Below are positions 38,533 through 47,391 of a stretch of 64,000 nt of DNA, piece by piece. Position 1 is the first letter of the stretch. The number at the start of each line of letters is the position of its first letter. The notes under the pieces are model-generated. The model did no database searches, had not been told where the DNA came from, and worked only from the letters and a program-made list of their open reading frames with translations. The translations under genes and the position numbers were made by a program. The stretch comes from Mycolicibacterium confluentis (GTDB lineage Bacteria; Actinomycetota; Actinomycetes; Mycobacteriales; Mycobacteriaceae), in contig NZ_AP022612.1 in assembly GCF_010729895.1 (NCBI RefSeq), positions 4,402,001-4,466,000 of the forward strand, read 5' to 3'.

Positions 38533-38573
38533 GTTACCGACGAGTAACACAGTTCAAGTTACCGGCCAGTAGC
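38533..38573. promoter_or_regulatory. Two tandem GTTAC-N6-GTAAC operator-like sites before etfD
   Basis: AAGTTACCGACGAGTAAC (38531-38548) and AAGTTACCGGCCAGTAGC (38556-38573) are near-identical 18-base units 25 bp apart; each is a palindrome of the form GTTAC-N6-GTAAC or close to it. They end 8 bp before the ribosome site of etfD. Dyads of this size are typical for TetR/FadR-type fatty-acid regulators; which one binds is unknown. Confidence 0.65.
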
Positions 38574-38595
38574 TTTGTTCAGCGGGAGGCGCACG

Positions 38596-41500
38596 GTGCA
38601 GCACACGCTCGAAGTGAGCAGGTTGATCATCGGTTTGTTGATGACGGCCGTTGTCTTGGTATTCGCCGCTAAACGCGTGTTGTGGCTGACCAAACTGATT
38701 CGCTCCGGGCAACCGGTCAGCGACGAAAGCGGCCGCAAGGACAACCTCTCCGAGCGCTTCCTGAACCAGTTCAAAGAGGTCTTCGCCCAGACGAAGCTGC
38801 TGAAGTGGTCCATCCCGGGTCTCGCCCACTTCTTCACCATGTGGGGCTTCTTCGTCCTCGCCTCGGTGTACCTCGAGGCCTACGGCGTGCTGTTCGCGCC
38901 CGAGTTCCACATCCCGCTGGTCGGCCGCTGGCCGGTGCTGGGCTTCCTGCAGGACTTCTTCGCCGTCGCCGTGCTGGCGGGCATCATCGTCTTCGCGATC
39001 ATCCGCATCGTCCGCGAACCCAAGAAGATCGGCCGCGAGTCCCGCTTCTACGGCTCGCACACCGGCGGCGCGTGGGAGATCCTCTTCATGATCTTCCTGG
39101 TCATCGCCACCTACGCGCTGTTCCGCGGCGCCGCGGTCAACACGCTCGGTGAGAAGTTCCCGTACCAGAACGGTGCCTTCTTCTCCGACGCCATGGCCTG
39201 GCTGCTCGCCCCGCTGGGTCACACCGCGAACATGTGGATCGAGACCGTCGCCCTGATGGGTCACATCGGCGTCATGCTGGTGTTCCTGCTGATCGTGCTG
39301 CACTCCAAGCACCTTCACATCGGTCTGGCGCCCGTCAACGTCACCTTCAAGCGTCTGCCCGACGGCCTGGGCCCGCTGCTGCCCATGGAGTACAAGGGTG
39401 AGCTGATCGACTTCGAGGATCCCGCCGAGGACGCCGTCCTGGGCAAGGGCAAGATCGAGGACTTCACCTGGAAGGGCTACCTCGACATGGCGACCTGCAC
39501 GGAGTGCGGTCGTTGCCAGTCGCAGTGCCCCGCCTGGAACACCGGCAAGCCGCTGTCGCCCAAGCTCGTGATCATGAACCTGCGCGACCACCTGTTCGCC
39601 AAGGCGCCCTACATCATCGAGGGCAAGGAGCGGCCGGAAGAAGGTTCCGTCGACTTCGCCGCGCTGGGTGACAAGCTGCACGGGCACGGCGTGCCCGAGG
39701 ACGGATTCGCCCGCATCGAGGGCTCGGGCCCCGAGCAGGCGCTGCGTCCGCTGGTGGGCACCGCTGAACAGGGCGGTGTCATCGATCCCGACGTGCTGTG
39801 GTCCTGCACCACGTGCGGCGCGTGCGTCGAGCAGTGCCCCGTCGACATCGAGCACATCGACCACATCGTCGACATGCGCCGCTACCAGGTGCTGATGGAG
39901 TCGGAGTTCCCGTCCGAACTCGGCGTGCTGTTCAAGAACCTGGAGAACAAGGGCAACCCCTGGGGCCAGAACGCCAAGGACCGCCTGAACTGGATCGACG
40001 AGGTCGAGTTCGACGTTCCGGTGTACGGCAAGGACGTCGACTCGTTCGACGGCTTCGAGTACCTGTTCTGGGTCGGCTGCGCCGGCGCCTACGAGGACCG
40101 CGCCAAGAAGACCACCAAGGCCGTCGCCGAACTGCTGTCGGTGGCCGGCGTGAACTTCCTGGTGCTCGGCGACGGCGAGACCTGCACCGGTGACTCGGCC
40201 CGCCGCTCAGGCAACGAGTTCCTGTTCCAGCAGTTGGCAGCGCAGAACATCGAGACCATCAACGACCTCTTCGAGGGTGTCGAGACCGTCGACCGCAAGA
40301 TCGTGGTCACCTGCCCGCACTGCTTCAACACCCTGGGCCGTGAGTACAGCCAGACCGGCGCCAACTACAGCGTCCTGCACCACACGCAGCTGCTGAACCG
40401 CCTGGTCCGCGACAAGAAGCTGGTGCCGGTCAACTCGCTGAGCCAGGACGTCACCTACCACGACCCGTGCTACCTGGGCCGGCACAACAAGGTCTACGAC
40501 GCACCGCGTGACCTCATCGGCGACTCGGGCGCTCAGCTGACCGAGATGCCGCGGCACGCCGACCGAGGCTTCTGCTGTGGCGCCGGTGGGGCGCGGATGT
40601 GGATGGAAGAGCACATCGGCAAGCGCGTCAACACCGAGCGCACCGAGGAGGCCATCGACACCGGTGCCTCAACCATCGCGACCGGCTGCCCGTTCTGCCG
40701 CGTGATGATGACCGACGGCGTCGACGAGGTCGCGGCTGCCCGCGACATCGACAAGGTCGAGGTGCTCGACGTGGCCCAGCTGCTGCTGGCGTCGCTGGAT
40801 CTGTCCTCGGTGACGCTGCCTGAGAAGGGCACGGCCGCCGCCGCATCCGCTGAGCGGGCCGAAGCCCGTGCCGCCGCGGAGGCCGCCGCCGCACCCGAAC
40901 CGGAGCCCGAGCCGGAGCCGGAGCCCGTTGCCGCCGCACCGGCCGCAGCAGAGCCCGCCAAGGCCGCCGCTGCCCCGGTCAAGGGACTGGGCATGGCTGG
41001 CGCCGCCAAGCGCCCCGGCGCCAAGAAGGCTGCACCCGCCGCCGAGGCTGCCGCTCCGGCAGCAGAGGCCGCAGCACCCGCGGCACCGGCCGCACCGGTC
41101 AAGGGCCTCGGTTTGGCTGGCGGAGCCAAGCGCCCAGGCGCCAAGAAGGCCACCGCCGCTGCTCCGGCCGCACCCGCAGCCGAGACGGCAGCGCCAGCCG
41201 CTGAGGCCGCAGCACCGGCCGCTCCGGCAGCACCGGTCAAGGGCCTCGGGATGGCCGCGGGCGCCAAGCGTCCGGGCGCCAAGAAGGCCAGCCCCGCAGC
41301 TCCGGCCGCACCGGCACCCGAAGCAGCCGCACCTGCGGCAGCCGAGCCCGCCGCACCGGCCGCTCCCGCTGCTGCGGCCGCGCCCGAACCGCCCGTCGTG
41401 GGTCTGGGCATCGCCGCGGGCGCGCGTCGACCGGGCGCCAAGAAGGCCCCCGCTGCGGCAGCTCCCGCTGCTGCGCCCAAGGCCGAGCCCGCACCCGCCG

Positions 41501-41649
41501 CTGAGCCGGAGCCGCAGGCCCCGGCAGCCGAGGCGGCGCCCGCCGCACCGGCGGCCACGAGCGGCGCCGGCGATCGCGTCGTCGGCGACGAGGCTCCGGT
41601 GAAGGGCCTCGGCATCGCCAAGGGTGCCCGCAGGCCAGGCAAGCGCTAA
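38596..41649 (+). CDS. etfD: EtfD, membrane Fe-S oxidoreductase for electron-transfer flavoprotein
   Basis: 1017 residues, start GTG at 38596 with GGGAGG 10 bases upstream. Several N-terminal helices (residues 5-240, NarI-like) are followed by two 4Fe-4S motifs (CTECGRCQSQCP and CTTCGACVEQCP). Two CCG domains come next (CAGAYED, CPHCFNTLG and CCGAGGARMW). The last 250 residues are Ala/Pro/Glu-rich with five copies of a KGLG-x-A-x-GAKRPGAKK motif. Rv0338c is established as EtfD, which passes electrons from EtfBA and acyl-CoA dehydrogenases towards the respiratory chain. It is therefore required for beta-oxidation. A strong terminator follows. Confidence 0.94.
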   Translation: MQHTLEVSRLIIGLLMTAVVLVFAAKRVLWLTKLIRSGQPVSDESGRKDNLSERFLNQFKEVFAQTKLLKWSIPGLAHFFTMWGFFVLASVYLEAYGVLFAPEFHIPLVGRWPVLGFLQDFFAVAVLAGIIVFAIIRIVREPKKIGRESRFYGSHTGGAWEILFMIFLVIATYALFRGAAVNTLGEKFPYQNGAFFSDAMAWLLAPLGHTANMWIETVALMGHIGVMLVFLLIVLHSKHLHIGLAPVNVTFKRLPDGLGPLLPMEYKGELIDFEDPAEDAVLGKGKIEDFTWKGYLDMATCTECGRCQSQCPAWNTGKPLSPKLVIMNLRDHLFAKAPYIIEGKERPEEGSVDFAALGDKLHGHGVPEDGFARIEGSGPEQALRPLVGTAEQGGVIDPDVLWSCTTCGACVEQCPVDIEHIDHIVDMRRYQVLMESEFPSELGVLFKNLENKGNPWGQNAKDRLNWIDEVEFDVPVYGKDVDSFDGFEYLFWVGCAGAYEDRAKKTTKAVAELLSVAGVNFLVLGDGETCTGDSARRSGNEFLFQQLAAQNIETINDLFEGVETVDRKIVVTCPHCFNTLGREYSQTGANYSVLHHTQLLNRLVRDKKLVPVNSLSQDVTYHDPCYLGRHNKVYDAPRDLIGDSGAQLTEMPRHADRGFCCGAGGARMWMEEHIGKRVNTERTEEAIDTGASTIATGCPFCRVMMTDGVDEVAAARDIDKVEVLDVAQLLLASLDLSSVTLPEKGTAAAASAERAEARAAAEAAAAPEPEPEPEPEPVAAAPAAAEPAKAAAAPVKGLGMAGAAKRPGAKKAAPAAEAAAPAAEAAAPAAPAAPVKGLGLAGGAKRPGAKKATAAAPAAPAAETAAPAAEAAAPAAPAAPVKGLGMAAGAKRPGAKKASPAAPAAPAPEAAAPAAAEPAAPAAPAAAAAPEPPVVGLGIAAGARRPGAKKAPAAAAPAAAPKAEPAPAAEPEPQAPAAEAAPAAPAATSGAGDRVVGDEAPVKGLGIAKGARRPGKR

Positions 41650-41661
41650 GCACCACAACGT

Positions 41662-41696
41662 AATTCGGCCGGTCCCAATACGGGACCGGCCGAATT
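41662..41696. terminator. Bidirectional terminator after etfD
   Basis: AATTCGGCCGGTCCC at 41662-41676 pairs perfectly with 41682-41696 around the loop AATAC. It lies between the convergent stops of etfD (41649) and the CoA-transferase (41716), and an A/T end on each side allows it to work in both directions. Confidence 0.92.
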
Positions 41697-41715
41697 GCGT
41701 TTCAGGGTGAGGTGC

Positions 41716-42951
41716 TCAGTGTGCCGCGAGTTCGCTCGACACTGTGCCCCGCAGCAGATCACGATGGTCCGGGTGAGCGACCTCGATCATGCGCTCGACG
41801 CGTTCACTCATCGACGTGACCCGCAGATCGGCGACACCCCACTCGGTGACGACGAAATCCACATCACTCTTCAACGAGGTCACCATTGCGCTGTCGATCC
41901 GCGGCACCACCCGGCTCGCGCCTGATGCCGTGGTGGCGGCCAGGGCGGCGATCGAGTAACCGCCGCTGCCGCGCTGGGCCGCCCGGAAGTAGTCGACCTG
42001 GCCGCCGACAGCACCGACGTATCTCGCACCGGCGAACTCGGCGTTGAGCTGACCAAAGACATCGACTTCGACCGCGGAGTTGATCGCCACGAACGGCCCG
42101 GGCAACCCGGCCGCAATCCGGGCGGTGATGTCCTTCGTCGTGGCGAACTCGACCGCGCTGTTGCGATCGAGGTAGGAGTAGAGGTCGTCACCACCCACGG
42201 CGACACCGGTGACCACCGCTGCCGGCCCCTCCGCCAACGCCTTCGCCCTGTGCAACCCGACAACCCACTCCCCCAGCAGGCCGGTGTAGACCCGCAGTCC
42301 GCGCCGAGCCTGCAGGTGGGCGGCAACCGCCTCTGCGAATGCCCCTGCGCCAAGCTGGATCACGGCGTCGTCGGGGACCAGAGTAGCTACCTTGACAGCC
42401 ACTGCATACTCCGCGGGCGACGGCGTCCGCGCTGGCGATCCGAGCAGCGGGCGGCTCGCCGGAATCGCGGCGGTCACCAGTGAACGATGCAGTCGGCGAG
42501 CCGAATTCGTTCTCGGCATCCGGTCGTTGACCTCGACCAGAACCACCCTCGCACGCTTCGCCGCGACGATTCCGTAGTCCACCGACGGACCGAGGTCGTA
42601 GAACCCGTCGGCGTCCGCCGGACCGACCTGAATCAGCACCACGTCAACCGGGAAGTACCCGTGCTCTATGCCGTCCTCTATTGAACTCAGGTGTGCGGCA
42701 ACAATATCCAGTCGGCCAGAATGCACCTTGCGCAAGGAGCCCAACACTCCGTAGGCCGTGATGGCGGGCCGCTGCGGGGGCGCGGTCGCCCAGGCCGTGC
42801 TGAGCGAATATCCGCAGAAAGCGGTCAGCCGATCGATTTGACCGGCTGCCGCGATGAGTTTTTCGACCAGCAGCGGCGGCTCGGCCACCCCTTGGCCCAC
42901 CAGTACCCGATCACCAGGGCGCAGATATTCGGCAATGTTCAGTTCTGTCAT
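41716..42951 (-). CDS. Acetyl-CoA hydrolase / 4-hydroxybutyrate CoA-transferase family protein
   Basis: 411 residues, two alpha/beta lobes typical of the family (VLIQVGPADADGFYDLG in the first, GGQVDYFRAAQRGSGGYSIA and FVVTEWGVADLR in the second). Such enzymes move CoA between acetyl-CoA and small carboxylates. I chose ATG 42951 (MTELNIAEYL), preceded by GAGAGG. It is the last gene of the island and could activate the acid made upstream or recycle CoA. The precise acid is unknown. Confidence 0.85.
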   Translation of the reverse strand: MTELNIAEYLRPGDRVLVGQGVAEPPLLVEKLIAAAGQIDRLTAFCGYSLSTAWATAPPQRPAITAYGVLGSLRKVHSGRLDIVAAHLSSIEDGIEHGYFPVDVVLIQVGPADADGFYDLGPSVDYGIVAAKRARVVLVEVNDRMPRTNSARRLHRSLVTAAIPASRPLLGSPARTPSPAEYAVAVKVATLVPDDAVIQLGAGAFAEAVAAHLQARRGLRVYTGLLGEWVVGLHRAKALAEGPAAVVTGVAVGGDDLYSYLDRNSAVEFATTKDITARIAAGLPGPFVAINSAVEVDVFGQLNAEFAGARYVGAVGGQVDYFRAAQRGSGGYSIAALAATTASGASRVVPRIDSAMVTSLKSDVDFVVTEWGVADLRVTSMSERVERMIEVAHPDHRDLLRGTVSSELAAH

Positions 42952-43005
42952 CTTTTGCCTCTCGGCTTGACCCGCCGCCACAGCGTTGGGGCGACGAGCC
43001 AAGGC

Positions 43006-43797
43006 TCACAGTCCGCGGAATCGAGGCGGGCGCTTCTCCCGCCATGCCAGGTTGCCTTCGCGGAAATCCTCGGTTGCCTTCAACGGCTGCTGTTCGAACC
43101 GTTCATGGGCCAAGACGTCCTCGATACCGTCCATCAGATCTGCTCGCAGAGTGCGGCGCGCGGAGGCGACGACAAGCGGTGCGGACTTGGCGATTTCGGC
43201 GGCGAAGTCCACCGCTGTGCGGTGCAGGTCCTCCGGCTCGACAAGCCTGTCGCACAGACCCACCCGCAGTGCCTCCTCACCCGCGACACGCTTCGCGGTG
43301 TAGATCATCTCGGTGGAGAACTGCGGACCCACCAGACGCGGCAGGGTGGCCGACAGGGCGAACCCCTGGCTGATGCCCAGCCTTGCGAAGTTGGCCAGGA
43401 AATAGGCTGACGTGCTCGCGACGCGGAAGTCGGCGACAAGAGCCAGACCCAGTCCGCCACCGATCGCGGCGCCGCCAACCTCGGCCACCAGCGGCAGTGG
43501 CGCGCGCACCAACCGCGGAACGGCATCGTAGACGTGCGGTCCCGCCGTGCCGCTGCCGCGTTGACCGATGAAATCCGCTCCGACACAGAAGTACCGGCTC
43601 GTGGTGCGCAGTACCACAGCACGGGCACCGGTCGACGGCAGACCCTCCAGCGTGGTCGCCAGCCTGTCGAGCAGCTCGTAATTGAAATAGTTGTGGGTGC
43701 CGCGGCTGAACGTGACCACTGCCACGGCGCTGCCTTCGTCGAGATCGACATCGATCTCGATCTGCGGGCCGTCGTTTCCCGTTGTGCTCGTGGACAT
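43006..43797 (-). CDS. Enoyl-CoA hydratase/isomerase family protein
   Basis: 263-residue crotonase-fold protein. The oxyanion-hole glycines are in FCVGADFIG and GGAAIGGGLGLAL. The catalytic Glu positions of a standard hydratase are not clear, since this segment reads FARLGISQGFAL, so isomerase or hydrolase activity is possible. The ATG start at 43797 overlaps the preceding stop (ATGA). Confidence 0.87.
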   Translation of the reverse strand: MSTSTTGNDGPQIEIDVDLDEGSAVAVVTFSRGTHNYFNYELLDRLATTLEGLPSTGARAVVLRTTSRYFCVGADFIGQRGSGTAGPHVYDAVPRLVRAPLPLVAEVGGAAIGGGLGLALVADFRVASTSAYFLANFARLGISQGFALSATLPRLVGPQFSTEMIYTAKRVAGEEALRVGLCDRLVEPEDLHRTAVDFAAEIAKSAPLVVASARRTLRADLMDGIEDVLAHERFEQQPLKATEDFREGNLAWREKRPPRFRGL

Positions 43798-45356
43798 CAA
43801 CGCGCCTTTCGTTCCCTGAGCTCGATCATTTCGGTGAGCGTCTTCGTCCCCTCGTCCAGCCACCGGCGGACGCCTCCCGTCCAGCCGGGGAAGCCGCCCG
43901 AGCGCACTGATGCGACGTCCAGGTCAGCGGCATCGTCAAGCGCTGCGCCGGCCGCCACAGCCCGTTCGGCCACCTCGTTCAACAGCGAACAAACTAAGTC
44001 GAAGTCGACTGGAGGACCGGTGATCGAGGTCCTGGCTTCGGAGGTCAACCCTGCCCAGCAGGCCGTCTGTCGCACGTGTTCCGGTGATCCCGAGATGTCC
44101 AGGTGCCGCCTGTAGACCGATGCAATGGCCTCCTGCACGCGGCGGCCGTAGGGGCCGGCGCCGGGGGTGAGAGGAATGGTGAGGACACCGGACTTCGCCA
44201 AGGCGACGAGCAGCGGATCTTCCTCCCCGGTGCGTCCGCATTCGATTACCCGCTGTCCATCGCCGACGGCATCGGGGTAGAACCACACCTGTGTGGGCGC
44301 AGTGCACCCATCCCATGACATGCGCGCGTCAGCGTCCAGACCATGACCGCCTCCGGATTCCAAACCCGCGACGTCAATCACGGCGGCCCACGACGGCTTC
44401 CGCAGCATGTCGTTGACAGCCGGGGACAGGGGCGTCACGACTGGGCGAACGACATCGCTCGAACCCAGTGCGGTGACCCGACGCCGCAGTGCGCCGGTGT
44501 CGAAGAAATGCGTCCTGATGCAGTTCTTGGTGGCCGGATCGACCACCAGTTCACCGAAGACCGCCGACTCGAGTCGCATTGCGTCGTCGAACTTCAACTT
44601 TACGGATTCGACGGCCACCTCGATGAGCAGCTCGGCTGCGCGGTTAGCCCCTGTCGACACAGCCACCGCACTGCTGGCCAATTCGGCAGGCGCAACATCG
44701 GGTGTGCGTGGCAACGGCGTGGGTTTCGATGCGATCCACTCCCGAGCGAGCTGCTCGCCGCGCCCAAGCGAGACGGCGGGCTCATCGATCAGCCCGGCGG
44801 CCATCGCTTCGGTCAGATTCAGCTGCCGCCCGGAGAGCAGCAGTTCCTTGAGCGCCCGGGTCAGCCCCAGACGGCGAACTGTCCGGACGGTTCCTCCGGC
44901 ACCTGGGAACAGCCCCAGGCCGATTTCTGGGAGTCCCACCACCGTGCGCCCGTTGTCCACGCCGATCCGGTGATGACAGCACAACGCCAGCTCGAGGCCG
45001 CCGCCGAGAGCCGGGCCGTCGATCAAGGCCACAACCGGTTTCGGGTACAACTCCAGACGCCGGTAGAGGGCCTTGCGAAGGTCGAGATCTGCGGTGAACT
45101 CGTGAATGTCCGCAGGCTGAACGGCCAGCAGTCGATTGAGATCACCACCGGCGAGAAAGGAGCGTTTGGCCGACCGCAGGATGACACCGTCGATCCGATC
45201 CTGCTCACGTCCCAGCCGGTCGATCGCCTCGGCGAGCGCCTCCACCAGCGCCGTGTTCAACGTGTTCACCCGTTGCGTCGGATCGTCCAACACGAGTGTG
45301 ACGACGCCGCGGGATTCTTCCCAGCGCACCGGGTTCGTGGACAAGTCGGCCACCAC
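43797..45356 (-). CDS. Crotonase fused to a degenerate 3-hydroxyacyl-CoA dehydrogenase
   Basis: About 519 residues. Residues 1-230 are a crotonase (SFLAGGDLNRL, GPALGGGLELALCCHHRIG, then GLPEIGLGLFPGAGGT with the Glu of active hydratases). The following linker resembles FadB/FadJ. The expected NAD-binding Rossmann glycine motif is not recognisable and the region is shortened, yet the C-terminal 3HCDH-like end remains (SGGFPGWTGGVRRW). Hydratase activity is likely; NAD-dependent dehydrogenase activity is doubtful and may be taken over by the SDR next to it. The start is uncertain, GTG 45356 or 45353, close behind the SDR stop. Confidence 0.8.
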   Translation of the reverse strand: MVADLSTNPVRWEESRGVVTLVLDDPTQRVNTLNTALVEALAEAIDRLGREQDRIDGVILRSAKRSFLAGGDLNRLLAVQPADIHEFTADLDLRKALYRRLELYPKPVVALIDGPALGGGLELALCCHHRIGVDNGRTVVGLPEIGLGLFPGAGGTVRTVRRLGLTRALKELLLSGRQLNLTEAMAAGLIDEPAVSLGRGEQLAREWIASKPTPLPRTPDVAPAELASSAVAVSTGANRAAELLIEVAVESVKLKFDDAMRLESAVFGELVVDPATKNCIRTHFFDTGALRRRVTALGSSDVVRPVVTPLSPAVNDMLRKPSWAAVIDVAGLESGGGHGLDADARMSWDGCTAPTQVWFYPDAVGDGQRVIECGRTGEEDPLLVALAKSGVLTIPLTPGAGPYGRRVQEAIASVYRRHLDISGSPEHVRQTACWAGLTSEARTSITGPPVDFDLVCSLLNEVAERAVAAGAALDDAADLDVASVRSGGFPGWTGGVRRWLDEGTKTLTEMIELRERKAR

Positions 45357-45360
45357 AGCG

Positions 45361-46131
45361 CTACCGCGGACGCGGCGGCATCCGCACCGCCCCGTCGAGC
45401 CGGATGGTTTCACCATTGAGCATCGAGTTGTCGATGATGTGCTCGGCGAGCATTGCGTACTCCGATGCCTTACCCAGCCGATTCGGGTGCGGCACCGGCT
45501 CATACAGCTTCCGGCGCACGTCGTCACCGAACCGGTCGAGGATCGGGGTGTCGAACGGTCCGGGCGCGATGGTGTTGACCCGGATCTGGCGCTGGGCCAG
45601 GTCACGAGCCGCCACCAGGGTCATCCCGACGACTCCCGCCTTCGATGTGGCGTACGGCAACTGCCCGACCTGTCCCTCGAACGCTGCCACCGACGCGGTG
45701 AAGATGATGACTCCGCGATCGTCACCGGAGTGATCGTTCTTGGCCATGGAGCTGGCCGCGTAGCGCAACAGGTTGTAGGTGCCGACGATGTTGAGACGCA
45801 CGATGTCCTCGAACAACTGTCCATCGCCAGGTCCGCCGTCACGATTCAGCACCCGCACCGTTCCCCCGCGCCCCGCGCAGTGCACGGCGGCACGCACCGG
45901 GCCGCGAGCTTCGGCGGCCGCAAAGGCCGCACCGACGGACTCCGGTTCGGTGACGTCGGCTGGCTCAAAGGACGCCAAATCGCCGAGGTCAGCGGCCCTC
46001 TCGGCACCCTGGGATGTGGGCAGATCCAGCAGGATCACATGGCATCCGCGCGCGACCAGCCGCTGCGCGGTGGCCAAGCCGAGCCCCGATGCGCCGCCGG
46101 TGATGACGGCAGAAGCCCCTTCGAGCTGCAT
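45361..46131 (-). CDS. Short-chain dehydrogenase, 3-hydroxyacyl-CoA dehydrogenase type II-like
   Basis: 256-residue Rossmann enzyme with TGGASGLG at residues 11-18, the NAD-type acidic residue after strand 2 (ILLDLP), a Ser in FTASVAAFE and the catalytic YATSK. The overall pattern, including GPFDTPIL, resembles the HSD10/3-hydroxyacyl-CoA dehydrogenase group. It sits between thiolase and hydratase genes, so oxidation of a 3-hydroxyacyl-CoA is the probable step. Confidence 0.88.
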   Translation of the reverse strand: MQLEGASAVITGGASGLGLATAQRLVARGCHVILLDLPTSQGAERAADLGDLASFEPADVTEPESVGAAFAAAEARGPVRAAVHCAGRGGTVRVLNRDGGPGDGQLFEDIVRLNIVGTYNLLRYAASSMAKNDHSGDDRGVIIFTASVAAFEGQVGQLPYATSKAGVVGMTLVAARDLAQRQIRVNTIAPGPFDTPILDRFGDDVRRKLYEPVPHPNRLGKASEYAMLAEHIIDNSMLNGETIRLDGAVRMPPRPR

Positions 46132-46162
46132 ATCAGTGTTCCTTTCAGCCGGTAACGACGAA

Positions 46163-47341
46163 TCAAAGTCGCTCTACGATCGTGGCGTTCGCCATTCCAC
46201 CCGCCTCGCACATCGTCTGGAGGCCGTAGCGAGAACCGGTGGACTCCAAACTCGTCAGCATGGATGACAGCAGCCGGACTCCCGAGGCGCCCAGCGGGTG
46301 CCCCAGCGCGATGGCACCGCCCAGCGGATTGAGTTGCGCACTGTCACAGGAGAATTGACTCTGCCATGCCAGCGGAACCGCCGCGAACGCCTCGTTGACC
46401 TCAGCAAAGGCGATGTCGTCGATGGACAGCTTCGCCTGGTCCAGCACTTTGTGGGTGGCGGGGATGACGGCGGTCAACATCAAAACCGGGTCGTCGCCGG
46501 CAATGCTGGTCGCCACCACCCGCGCTCGCGGCTGCAGGCCCAGGCGCGAGGCAGTCTGCTCGCTCATCACCAGCGCCGCACCCGCACCGTCGGTGATCTG
46601 TGACGAGTTACCCGCTGTCACCTTCCATTCGAGATCCGGAAACTTCTCCCGCATGTCATCGGTGCCGAACACCGGGGCCAGTCCGGCGAGGGTCTCGACG
46701 GTGGTGGCCGGCCGAATCGTCTCGTCGACCTCCACCACCTGCCCGTCCGGAAGAGTGATCGGTACGATGTCGCGGGCCAGTAATCCGTCCTGCTGCGCTT
46801 TGTGGGCGCGGGCGTGCGACTGCGCGCTCAGATCGTCCAGCTGTAAACGCGAGGAACCATACGTCTGCGCGATCAGTTCCGCGGCGACACCCTGATTGAC
46901 CAACTCCGGGAAGCGGGCGTGCACACCGGGGCCTGAGGCGTCCGCTCCCAATCGATTACTGCCCAACGGAGCGTGGCTCATCGACTCGAGTCCGCCGGCG
47001 ATTGCGATGTCGTAGGCTCCGGCCATCACGCCATGCGCGGCAAACGCGAGCGCTTGCTGACCCGACCCGCAGCGCCGGTCGATGGTCGTCGCAGGAACCG
47101 ATACCGGGAATCCCGCGGACAACCACGCCTGCCGTCCCGGGGTGGCGGACTGTCCGGAGATCTGGTTGACGCAGCCGATGAGCACGTCGTCTACGCGCTC
47201 CGGATCGATGCCGGTGCGCTCCACCAGAGCCTGCAGCACCTGCGCCAGCAGCTCGACCGGATGCAGGGAGGCAAGGGCACCGTTCTGCTTGCCGCGCCCC
47301 ATCGGGGAGCGGACGACATCGACGATCACGGCGTCGGGCAT
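46163..47341 (-). CDS. Acetyl-CoA acetyltransferase (thiolase)
   Basis: 392 residues with the nucleophile Cys91 in DRRCGSGQQA, the GHPLGASGVR histidine and the second catalytic Cys in CEAGGMANA. Start ATG 47341 follows AAGGAG. Cleaves a 3-ketoacyl-CoA to acetyl-CoA and a shortened acyl-CoA, the last step of the beta-oxidation module in this island. Confidence 0.93.
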   Translation of the reverse strand: MPDAVIVDVVRSPMGRGKQNGALASLHPVELLAQVLQALVERTGIDPERVDDVLIGCVNQISGQSATPGRQAWLSAGFPVSVPATTIDRRCGSGQQALAFAAHGVMAGAYDIAIAGGLESMSHAPLGSNRLGADASGPGVHARFPELVNQGVAAELIAQTYGSSRLQLDDLSAQSHARAHKAQQDGLLARDIVPITLPDGQVVEVDETIRPATTVETLAGLAPVFGTDDMREKFPDLEWKVTAGNSSQITDGAGAALVMSEQTASRLGLQPRARVVATSIAGDDPVLMLTAVIPATHKVLDQAKLSIDDIAFAEVNEAFAAVPLAWQSQFSCDSAQLNPLGGAIALGHPLGASGVRLLSSMLTSLESTGSRYGLQTMCEAGGMANATIVERL

Positions 47342-47391
47342 TGAATCTCCTTGGTTTGGCGGTTCATGGTCACCGGCGTAGCAGGGCCGGA

